Positions 1-10,128 of a DNA stretch of 64,000 nucleotides are shown one piece after another (positions within the stretch are counted from its first letter, which is position 1; every line of letters begins with the position of its first letter). The stretch is taken from positions 44,518,965-44,582,964 of the forward strand of contig OU015530.1 in NCBI GenBank assembly GCA_907165065.1, in the 5' to 3' direction. Under the pieces are notes generated by a model. The model was not told the origin of the DNA and did no database searches. It saw only the letters and a list, made by a program, of their open reading frames with translations. The stretch comes from Caprimulgus europaeus. Its lineage: Eukaryota; Chordata; Aves; Caprimulgiformes; Caprimulgidae. The position numbers were made by a program, and so were the translations under genes.

Positions 1-177
1 ACAGAAGGTTGTTTTAACGTGGTGTTCTGGACGTTGAAAGGCACCACAGACAGGATTTTTTGCACCTCGTGTACCTCATTCTGTCTCAGATAAAAACAAG
101 GGAAGCAGCTTACTGTACAAAAGTACTTCCTCTTCAAATTTCTGCTTTGCAAGTGAAATTCAGTCTGCTTAATCTGT

Positions 178-264
178 AGCTGGATGCTTTTTTGCTCTCT
201 GTGGGGAGGTGGGCCAGATGACCTCCAGAGCTACCTTCTAATACAAACTCTTCTATGATCCTAA
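178..264 (+). mobile_element. Old CR1 LINE 3' end fragment
   Basis: The stretch with CCAGATGACCTCCAGAG (about 213-229) followed by TTCTATGATCCTAA (about 251-264) matches the 3' untranslated end of CR1 LINEs, where a 'gatgacctccagaggtccc' block precedes an ATTCTATG tail. Upstream, the words around 'ctggatgctttt' fit the same CR1 end. Substitutions are frequent and the tail is down to about one unit, so this is an old copy. CR1 elements are normally 5'-truncated non-LTR retrotransposons; nothing coding remains. The left limit is uncertain. Identified from remembered consensus only. Confidence 0.55.
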
Positions 265-3200
265 TTTGGTGCTGTTGCCTTAATTTCCTCCACCTCTTTA
301 TTGTTGCTCTTTTTACATTACATTATTTTTCTTTAGAATCTGTAGTTCTTTCTCAGCTATATTTCCCGGTTATTTTTTATGTGGGCTAACTAGTGGTTGA
401 GAGAAAGTTATGAGTATAGTTATTTTCAGGATTAGGTCGTGTTTATTCACAAAATGTACCCCAGACATAGGCCTAGGCAAAGGTGCTGGATGGACCAAGT
501 AAAAATCAAAACAGTTTTGATAACGCAAATGCCAAGGAAATTTTTCTTTTTCAAGTTTTGTTTTCTGTTAATCTATTACATGTTTTCAGTGGAAACTCAT
601 GAGCATCCTTCCATCTTCCTCATTATAGTCTTTAATTGCACCAATGGTTTTCTCTTCAAATATAGACTCCTACCCAAGTTCATAAATTACTTTTTACAAG
701 CTTTGGCTTACTTGTTATAAAGAGAGAAAGACTCTCATACCAGAAAGTGGGAAGTTCCATCTCACTGCATCTGACCCTAGTATTCAGTTGTCTTTGTAAA
801 GATTTGGAATGCTGGAACCAGATCTAAGAGGAAAATTGCTGTGTTATTTAAAAAGGGTATAAACTGGTAATTATAACAGGTGCAATCTTTACTTTTACAT
901 AAATATTGTGGTGATTCCAGCAGGAGAGGCATTTCTCTAGAAGTCAGCCCATTGCTCTCCCATTGCAGAAGTGTGTTGAACTGTAATTTTTTTTTTTTCA
1001 AAACAAAATATCAAAGAGGGTTTTCTTATCTGGAAAATAATTTTAAAATTCTAAGGAAACTGAATAGGGTAGTGCTACAGCAGTCTGCATGGCAGAACTT
1101 GTACAGTTCCCAACTGTTTACAGAAGCCTATGAAATTTGTATTTTATACTTACCCGCCCCCCGCCCTGCCCCTTTTAGGGTCTTCATGTATACAGATGTT
1201 CTCCTTTGGGTGAGCAGGCACACATGTTGACATGGATAAAAAACACAGTGTTCTGAAATGTCATAGTAGAAATATTGAAACATGAAACAGAAATAAAATG
1301 GAAGGTGTTTTACAATAAAGAAATTAGCCATGTTTTGGAAGAAGTGATCAAGCTTCTTTATTTTTTTTCCTTTGCTTTTATCACACTTTAATTCTGCCTA
1401 GCCAGAGAGAAGGAAAAGAGAAAAATGATGACACGAGCTTATGTAAAGACCTGTTTGCCTAGCAATATCACTTGCGTGAAATATCACATGGAAGTGTGAA
1501 GGATTTCGTGCACTGGTTTCCAGTTGTCACCAGGACAACATGGAGGGACAGACTGCAGCTTATCATTATGCAGGCAGAGCAGCCTCGGCCATATCCACTC
1601 CCCAACCGAGATTCCATAAATGTAACTAATATTTCAAAAACAAATACATCAAAGAATTGAAGATCCATTTGTCATCTATCTAGAAGTTTAATTAGGTACA
1701 AATCAAATAAAGACACTATCCATCTAGAGATTTGAAAGCACAACCAACCATACATCTTGTAACTGTTTTGTTTTAATGACTCAAAACACTTAGAAATAGT
1801 GCCGTGGCCCATCGGGTGGTGGACAGCATACACATTTTAACAAATATAACTGGTAGCAATGTACTTATTCCCAGGACATTTTGGCACCAGATACAAAAAT
1901 TAATAGCTTTGCACTCTACTCTGTCTTAGTTCTAGTATTAAAACACGACTAGTTAGGCTTTTTATTAAATGTTGTACAAGTCAAGCGCTAGCATACAAAA
2001 GCACCAATGTGAAGTGTTAAGCACATCCTTCCTGTCAGAATCAATTGCAGCTCTGTGAGCATTTTATCTGAAGAAGGGCTTAGCCAAGCTAGGAAGGAAA
2101 GCTATGTTGAAGTTTTGCTAAATTTTGTTTTATTTTTTGTTTGAATTCTCAGAGGGTCTAACACACAGAGCAAGTTTTCTTTTCTGCACACCAGTCTGGG
2201 AGGAAATAGCCTGGTAGTAGATACAGAACTCAACCACATTAAGACAGAGATGCATAGGATATTCTTGAGGCAGCCAATATAGAATATAAAATAGATCTGG
2301 AAGAAGTATTGTCAAACCATGTTTAAAGTGAGTCAAAAAAAGATGGAATTGACAATACTTTGATAGAACAGAGATTTGATAATGTGACCCTTCAGACTTA
2401 AGGGTATTAAAATATGGTCTAAGATGCATCAGTTCCTTGTGTTAGTAAACCCAAAAGGCTTACAACTATTCATTAGATATTCCAACAGATGTTGTAAATG
2501 GAAACCTACTTGACCCCCTTGAAGAACTATCTGACATAATCTTCCCAAGAAAATCACTTACAGACAGAAAAATCAACACTGATGTCTCATCACCCACTGG
2601 ATAACGGTGTCATTGACCCCAAAGTGATATCACAAAGGCAAGGCTAGGTAAAGAAGGAGGAAACAGGCATTTAGTTAGAAAAAAATTAAACTATTCTGGA
2701 ACACCAGAATGGCAAGAGTCACAAGCCATTTTAGACCATGATCTGTGCACATCAAGGGTTAACTTCACTCTGCAGCTACTGGTTGAAATAAGGAGAGTAA
2801 AGTTGCTTCCAAAAAGAATGTGACTGATGAGCATTGACCTTTGATGTTTGACTGATTTGATATTGTTTGCTGATATTTATTATTTAGCATTTATTGACCA
2901 AAAGAGGAAAGAAAAAATGTCTGGTTGTTATCTCAAAGTAGTGAACACTGTGAACTTCAGATGATACGAAGTTTTGTGGAAACCAATCAGACATCGGTCA
3001 GTATTAGTAGATTTTCATGTCAAATTTTTTTGGAAAAGAAACAGATTAATATGGAGCAGGCATTATGCAGTTTAAAAATAAATTTCCTGTTATTAGAGTA
3101 GGTCACTATTACAGGATGTTTGCTATGTAGAGTAAACCTTTAGGGATAGCAATCATATTGGACAGAGAGCAGATTGTGACAGCAATAATAAAGTGTACAG

Positions 3201-6200
3201 CACAACACTGTGGGAAAAGGCAGAAGAAAGAAAAAACTACAGCACTGTACATTCTTAACAGAGATTCACATTGAGATATAACCTTACATAATTACAAGAG
3301 CTGAAAGTATTTTCTCATCTTTTCCATACGTTTCCCTTCTCTGCTAGAATGAAAAAGAAAACATGCTTTTATGGATTCCTTCCATTGTACTTTATTTCCT
3401 GATCCATACAAGACTCAGAATCCATGTGCAGTGATGATGAACACTACATGCCATGCTATTGATCAGTGCCAGCATCTAAACCCACCAAGGCAACAAACTA
3501 GATGCCAAGCCCCTTCTGAGAAAGTCTGAGAGGAAAGCTAAATTGGATGCCAGGCCCTGAAAACATGTTGTTTGTTCTTGTTGAACACAGAAGACGAGAC
3601 CATGAGATCTCCACCCTGCCTGGCTGCCCTGAGCAACAAGATACAAGCACAGATATCTCAGCTGGCTTTTAATATCACTGCAAAATTGTTACCAGGAGGC
3701 TGAGGCTGCCACAGCAGAGCAGAACTCCAGCCATGCAGGACTTTAGAGAGCTATCTCAGCAGCTTGACTTGAAGCCAGATGCAAACAGGAAACCAGTACA
3801 TCTGTTTGTGTCTGCTGGTGTAGTTATTTTCATTATCTGGGGGTTTATTCTACATTCATCACCCCAGTATCAGGGCACTGCTACTCACAGCATCTAAAAC
3901 AATCATCTGCACCAACCCATTTCCAAAGGGCTCTTAGAGGTACCTTAGGGAAAGCACCGTGCGGTAATCAGGTCTGGGATCTTGCAAAATCAAGACAAAT
4001 ATTGCCCAGTGTCACCGTTTTTATGTGACAGTTGTAAACGAAGAGAAGCCAGCTGCAGTGTCAAAGTCATCTTCAATACGTGACCATTTGAACCTGATGT
4101 GGAACAACCAACACTCTTTTGTCATTCAGTGACAAAATCATGAAGTTTAATTACCTGCCACTTGCTGGTATTGCATTGATCATAAACACTTTGTGGCAGT
4201 GACTTAGGCCTTTTTTGTGAAGACTCAGAGGTTAGTGCAGTGCAGTGTAGGACACTGTCTGGATGAAAGACTTGGGGTTCACTAATAAAAATTAATCAGG
4301 AAGGACTGTGCTAGTCTTCTCTGATATTATTGTCTGTCACGTCAGACAGTGCCTTAAGAAAATGTAAAAGGCAGACATTGATTATCACATAGGTTCAATT
4401 AAAAAAATATGTAGCTCTATTTCCTAATTGATGGCAAGACAACTTAATGGTTCTGTTATCTCCCTAGGCATTTTCATTTAAAATTAGCACTTTTCCAGCA
4501 ATTGGAACTGTATTTACATAAGGCTGGACTGGGATTAGTCGATGGAGAGGTGCTTAAATTGAATGAATATCTATTGGACAAAACTTCAGCTCTCTGGCTT
4601 TGGCAAGTTATACAGATGCATGGATACAACTCAGTCCAAGGAGGAGATGGAGGAGCTGTGTTCTTCAGACATTCCAGTGCCATTATTTCAGAGACTCTGA
4701 GCTGAGCAAGACAGCTCTAATGACACAGCTTGTCCAAGACATCTATTCCAAATCAAGAAAAAGACTCTATGCACACTTACCCTGTTGTTCTTTGAGTGCC
4801 TTGTGTTATTGCAAAACACTTCATTGTTTTTTCTTGACACAGGTTTTGGTGCTTGCACTAATGAAGCATAATCTCCACTTTTCCCAGAAATGTTCCTTTA
4901 GCAGCAGAGTGAAATCAGTGTAATTAATTTCATACTATGCCAGAAATCTATCTTTAAGAGGTGAATTCCTTGCTGGTGGTGGCAAATTGAAGTGCTGGTG
5001 CAAGGACAAGAGCCAGTGGGTTGGATTCTCCAGCCCATCCATGCTGTGCTGTGTTTTTCTGGCACTGCATAAAAGCTTTATCTGGTTACTTGGCTTTAGT
5101 CCCATTTATAGGATAAAGATGCCAAGGCCCTGGTCATCTCTGGGGTGTTACCAGGAGTGGGAGGAGTGGTCGTGACCTCCGTGCCTACCTTCTTCCCAGT
5201 TGCCTCAGTCAGATGTGCTAGTTATTTCTCAGCACTACAAAACAGCCTGAAGCCTGCTTAGCTTATGCCAAGGACTGGTGTAGGCAGTGCCCAGCACAGG
5301 CAGAATAGAATGCTGACCTTTGCCATCCTGTTCTAGTAACTTGCAAATGAGCACAGCTTAGATGGTCCAGGAGCCTGGCCAGCATGTGACAAAAGCGAAT
5401 GAGGAGTTAAGTGTTCCCTTCCTCTCTCAAATATCTGAAATTCATTTGGCCACTCCATGGCTGGAAGCCACTGCACCTGTGAGTACATCCCAGGGGGTCA
5501 CTGTGGCCTGTCTGCCTCAAAATGTCAAAAAACCTGTAGATTCTACAGTGGGAAAGTGAAGAACAACAGAGTCTGCACCAATGGATTTTTATTTTGGATA
5601 GTAAAACACTATTTATTTTCCTTTAATTATAGAGCAATCATGCTCCCCTGAAACAGGGCTTGCAGATTTCACTATAACTTCTTTCTTAATTGGATGTTTG
5701 TGAATGTAAAGGTTTCTACCATGACTTGTGGAATGAAACAAAAACATTGTTCCTACATTAATTTAATTCTCTTATTTCAATCCATTCTCTCACAATCAGG
5801 TTTCCTTGATATGCTTAATCTTTTGCAATGGTTTCCATAGCAACTCCTCTTCATTGTGGTGCCACCAAGGACTCCTGTAATCAGGAAGCCCAGCTTTGCC
5901 AAGGGATCAGTTTTTGCCTTTTTCCCCCCGGCTCTGCACAGCAAACCCTGGCTGCTTCCTCCTACCCACCCACCTTCCTCACAGTCACACCCAAAGGCAA
6001 GGGCAGGAAGCATATGATGGGACATTATTAAGGTTTTATGATTGCTACAGCCAAAGCTCCCTTTGTGAGCCCTGCTATACATTGCTGGCTTCTGCTACAC
6101 TCCCAGTAAATTCCCATCAGAGAGGTGAGATACTCATAGCTGTGCATCCTCAGAAATTTAAAATATTATCTTTGCTGAAATGTCCAAATCTACAAAATGG

Positions 6201-6256
6201 CTCACCAACAAAGCACAGCATCATCTGTGTGGTGTTCAGTTACACGGGGCAGCCTC
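265..6256. other. Unassigned non-coding stretch
   Basis: I see no gene here. ORFs are under about 110 codons, lie on both strands and have no family motifs. It has ordinary AT-rich vertebrate composition with scattered T and A runs (for example 987-999). No LTR, CR1 tail, tRNA or CpG island is visible. Confidence 0.5.
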
Positions 6257-6410
6257 TTCTGTACAGCACAATACTGCAGCTGTAGTGTACAGTACGTGAA
6301 TTATCCCGTACCGTACTGCAGACATCCATAGTTGTAATATGCAGAGGCATAAAGTAACTCCTGCTGTACAGCACAGAACCATAGCCGTAGTATACAGCTG
6401 TATAAAAATA
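6257..6410. repeat. Degenerate three-unit tandem repeat, about 50-58 bp period
   Basis: Three diverged units follow one another. Anchors are GTACAGCAC (6261), GTACCGTAC (6308) and GTACAGCAC (6366). Each is followed by a related core: GCTGTAGTGTACAG (about 6279), TAGTTGTAATATGCAG (about 6329) and TAGCCGTAGTATACAG (about 6382). Unit spacing varies, so indels have accumulated. It is too diverged to be a recent microsatellite. No coding or RNA role is suggested. Confidence 0.6.
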
Positions 6411-7172
6411 GCTGATGCCAGGCTGAGCTAGCTCCAGCAGTGTTTGGATTACACATTGCAAGAACTGTACTTTGTTGCTCTAATTTCCTACAATTTACAT
6501 CCCCCTTCCCCCGACCAACCAGCTCCGAGGAATGGACTGTGTGACTGGCAAATCAAACGTTATTATTAATCACTGTAATTACTTTTCTTGGCCCAATTGC
6601 AGAGCCTGGGAAGCTAACCACAGTCTCTAGAGTGCAACCTTAACTACAACATGTTTCTGAGCCACCATTACCTCATTGTTAGTCATGTTTAACCAGAAGG
6701 AATCTTGAAACTTTTTTTCCCTGAAACCTCTCAGACCACGCATGCTGCATAGATCAGCGTGAGAATCTCTACATATGTATCTCTGTGCTTCCAGCTAACC
6801 ACTGACTTTGCCAAAACCTCAAGTGTTTAGTTCAGGCTGAGGGAGAGGCAAGTATTTTTTCTTCCCCTGGTTACAAGTAGCATGAACGGTTTAACCACAG
6901 CAATGATATAATATTCTGCTCTAAAGTAGATCACTCATACTTTAAAAAACAGTACTACATTCAGCCTATTCCTTCTGTTCAAGTCAAGCACACATTTTGT
7001 TTACTAATTACACTGGCTTTGAATGCCCACATAAGGATAAATATCCTCTTCTGAAAAACATCTTTTCTGAAATGTGTCAGCTACATGGTTACTAATTGAT
7101 GACTGCAAGGTCACTGAATACAGAAGGTAACTTTAAAAATATCATGCCTCTCAGTAGAGTGCCTGCTTCTCA
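6411..7172. other. Unassigned non-coding stretch
   Basis: No gene is visible. Around 6540-6600 lies a run of homeodomain-like TAAT cores (TTATTATTAATCACTGTAAT), reported separately as a speculative regulatory candidate. Otherwise nothing is recognised. Confidence 0.4.
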
Positions 7173-7308
7173 TGTTGTGGTGGTTTCACTTGGCTAGCAC
7201 TTGGTTAGTGGCCAAACACAGTCGTTTGTTCACTCCCCTCACCACAAGGCATAGGGGACAGAACTGGGGAGAAAGGGGAAGAAGACTTGTAGGATGAGAT
7301 AAGAACAT

Positions 7309-7314
7309 TTTAAT
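7309..7314 (-). promoter_or_regulatory. Predicted LTR polyadenylation signal
   Basis: ATTAAA on the minus strand, downstream of the TATA-like box at 7545-7552. It is followed by a TTCTTATCTCA block that is also found after ATTAAA in the LTR at 9688-10128. Its position supports a U3-R-U5 order on the minus strand. Confidence 0.4.
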
Positions 7315-7544
7315 AATTGAAATAAAACTGAAAATAATAGTATTAGAATAATATTGATAACAATAATAGTAATAAAATACGCAAATTAGTGATGCACAGT
7401 GCACACCACCCACTGACTAAGCCTGGCCCGATCCCAGATAACAATACTGGAGGAGCAACATTCCCAAATCTGAAACTGCAATCCTGGAAGAGCGAGAGCC
7501 CAAGCAAAAGCCAGGGAGCCAGAGAGAGAGCAGGAGACCCTCAC

Positions 7545-7552
7545 TAATATAC
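7545..7552 (-). promoter_or_regulatory. Predicted LTR TATA-like box
   Basis: The octamer GTATATTA on the minus strand occurs at the equivalent place in the oppositely oriented related LTR (9775-9782 on plus). This fits a shared retroviral core promoter, but activity is unknown. Confidence 0.35.
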
Positions 7553-7691
7553 TGAACATGATGTTATATGATATGGAATATCCTATTGGCATATCCAAAT
7601 GACAATTTATCTTATTAATTTAAATATTCCCTGCTTCCCTTAGATCTTGCACTTGTAGACTAACAAAACAAAAAAAGGTGAAACCACCACA

Positions 7692-9687
7692 GCCTTTCAA
7701 CTTCCAGTGACAAAGAATGAAAACATTGTTATAAACATTTTTCTCATAACAAATGTACCATCTTCTCATGTCCAGTGTGAGAGGCCAGGATAAGGTCCCA
7801 GCTCTTGTCCCTTCTCCCAGGTTTTCCTGCCCTGTCCGACGTATCAGGCTGCATGAGCATGTAACTATCCCAAAAACTAACTTTTGTCTGCAGGGTTATT
7901 TGTCTTTTGGCTCAGTGAATTGATCCAACTCACCTTGCCACCACACAGGTGCTAGTGTCACCAAGGCAAAGAGTAAGTGTCCCCGGGGGAGTGAGGTGGA
8001 GAAGACCATTCCTCTCTGGCCTCATTTTATGCATTGTTTTTCTTGCTGGAAAACTTTTGTGACAGCTCCTTCTACACCTAGAATATCAGAATATTTTCTT
8101 AAATCAATCTGATCTCCTTTCTGCAGGGACTCATGCTGCTTTACAGGTAGGAGTACACAGTGTGACCTGAGACAGAGCAAACGTTCAAACCTGCTTATGG
8201 CTTATGCTAAATTTTTACCTGGGCTTGTCCACGTTATAGCAGAAAAATTACAGACATGCAGCAACATCACGGCCCTTCACAGCTACTCCATGAATGTGGT
8301 TACCATATGGTTATGAAAGTGACTGGCATTTTTCAACTCTGCTCTTTAGCTAACTGCTATTTCACAGCCTGAGTGGAAATGGCCAATGATTATAGAGCCA
8401 GATGGGAGAGGGAGAGGGACACTTTTCAGCCAGCCTTTCTTAGCAATCATAATCAAGCCGAAGGAGTGCTAGTTCTCATTGCCTTTGTACAGGAGTTGGC
8501 AGGTTATTGCTAATTAGCAGCTACCTGCGAACACTTGAATTAAAACTCAGCAGCCACTTTGGGTTTTTCTAGGGCTTGAATAGTCGATTGTGAACTTGAG
8601 AAGTGACAGGTGAGTTCAGCAAAGGTGGAGAACTACTTGCTGTCCATAGGTAAAAGTGACTAACAGGAAGGCAGGGAAAAGTCCCAGACAAAGGAGCAAG
8701 GCAAGGATGGAGAGCAAGAGCAGCTTAGCCCTTCCTGCAGCACAGCTTTGCAGCCATGGCCAGCTGCCCTGGGGAAGCAGCTTGGGACTTTATAATCCTT
8801 TGAATCGCAGAAGAGCTATATCTTCAGCTTTAGGGCATAACATGTAACCAGTGTTACAAGAGTTATAAGGAGAGAAAAGCTACATGGTTCATGTGCTAAG
8901 TATAGTGAACTTATTCACATTACTTGCTGAAGGTGCCTTTGTTAGGGACTCTGAACTTGGGGCAAATAGGTATGACAGTATCCGCAGGTACTGAGCAATC
9001 AGTTATTCAAAACAACTGTTATGCCATGCTTGTGTGTTCGCTCTCAGGTACAAGCAGTGCCAGTGTGGCATGGGATGTCTATAAAAGAGGCAGAAAATCC
9101 TCCCTCGGTAAGAAAGATTCATACATAGATGAGACAGAGGTAAGACATATGTAAGCATCCTAGAGTTTTACTTTTTGCAAAAACAATGTAGACCTGAAAG
9201 TCTAGTAGAGGTGCTTCTAGCTTTGACCTTTGATTTGCAGTTCTAAGTATTAGTATTTAGTTTCTAAAAGTTGAATGAAAACACCATGACTGCTTATATG
9301 AAAAATGTGTTTGTAGTTATTTACAGTCATGAAATGTTATCTGCAAGAAGAGAATTCAATGGTGAAAACTGAACCCTGGAAAAATTAGTAATGAGTGTTC
9401 CAGTTAATATTTCCCAAACATTCCTCTGTTGTAGTGTTGGCCTAGCTTTTCTCTTTCAAAACTTGTATTTTGGGTGAGGTATTTGCAGAAGTACATTTTG
9501 CTCTACAATGGAATTTTTAGTATAGCACAGCAGAATAAATCAGCTCAAAACTTTTATGATCCCAGTTTTGTTTTCAGTGGGGATTGTTATGAGAAGAATG
9601 TTGATAAGATACAAGGACACCGTGCTTGGGTAGTTTACAAGAGCAGAGGACTGGGGAAGGTTGGGTAGGGGGGAGTGGGGAGAGAAG
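7692..9687. other. Unassigned non-coding stretch between two LTRs
   Basis: About 2 kb separates two related but inverted LTRs. Retroviral gag, pol or env motifs are not visible in any frame, and the LTRs point in opposite directions, so this is not a provirus interior. ORFs are at most 76 codons and unrecognised. Confidence 0.45.
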
Positions 9688-9741
9688 TGTAGTAGTTGGT
9701 AAAACCCAGAACTGACAGTTGGATATGCCAATGAGATATTC

Positions 9742-9764
9742 CATATCATATCATATCATATCAT
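9742..9764. repeat. (CATAT)n microsatellite inside LTR
   Basis: Four CATAT units plus a partial fifth. The related LTR at 7173-7691 has only a short ATATGATATGG equivalent, so the array expanded in this copy after the two diverged. Confidence 0.8.
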
Positions 9765-9992
9765 GCCATGTTTAGTATATTAACTGGGGCTGACCGGAAA
9801 GGGGGGGGGATTCTCTCAGGAATCCCTCAGGCTCATTTTTCCAGGATTGCGATTTTGATTTCAGGGTTCCTTTTTGTTCCTCCGGGATTGTTATCAGTGG
9901 GTGGTGAGCAATTCTACTCTTCATCACTCATATATCTATAGTTGTTATCATTATTATTATTATTACTATTTTAATTTTATTTTACTCTAATT

Positions 9993-9998
9993 ATTAAA
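9993..9998 (+). promoter_or_regulatory. Predicted LTR polyadenylation signal
   Basis: ATTAAA, about 210 bases downstream of the TATA-like box at 9775 and followed by a T-rich block conserved in the related minus-strand LTR. Inferred from LTR architecture only. Confidence 0.4.
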
Positions 9999-10128
9999 TT
10001 GTTCTTATTTCAACCTAAAAGTCTCCTTACCCTCCAATTCTCTCCCTGATTCCCTGGAGGGTAGGGAGGAAGGAGAGGAGTTGAGAGTGGTTATGTCTTG
10101 TTTGGCTGCCAGCTAAGTTAAACTATCA

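Larger units (their letters stand above)
7173..7691 (-). mobile_element. Solo LTR-like element of an avian endogenous retrovirus, family A
   Basis: Non-coding retroviral long terminal repeat, probably a solo LTR left after recombination. Read on the minus strand it begins TGTGGTGGTTTCACC and ends CACCACAACA, giving TG...CA ends. A perfect 14-bp inverted repeat, TGTGGTGGTTTCAC, sits at 7176-7189 and 7678-7691. Minus-strand control sites are in LTR order: a TATA-like GTATATTA (7545-7552), then ATTAAA (7309-7314) followed by TTCTTATCTCATCC. The segment around GGATATGCCAATAGGATA is shared with the LTR at 9688-10128, so the two are related. No internal retroviral gene is adjacent and no clear target-site duplication was found, so the exact ends and the solo status are inferences. 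Confidence 0.7.
9688..10128 (+). mobile_element. Solo LTR-like element, related to family A, plus strand
   Basis: Non-coding retroviral LTR with TG...CA ends: it starts TGTAGTAGTTGGTAAAAC and ends GTTAAACTATCA. It shares GGATATGCCAATGAGATA and the downstream TATA-like GTATATTA (9775-9782) with the minus-strand LTR at 7173-7691. ATTAAA (9993-9998) followed by TTGTTCTTATTTCAACC marks the probable polyadenylation region. It carries a (CATAT)n expansion at 9742-9764, a nine-G run at 9801-9809 and a TTA-rich stretch near 9945-9970. Flanking bases do not form an obvious 5-bp duplication, so the ends may be off by a few bases. No internal genes adjoin it. Confidence 0.7.
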
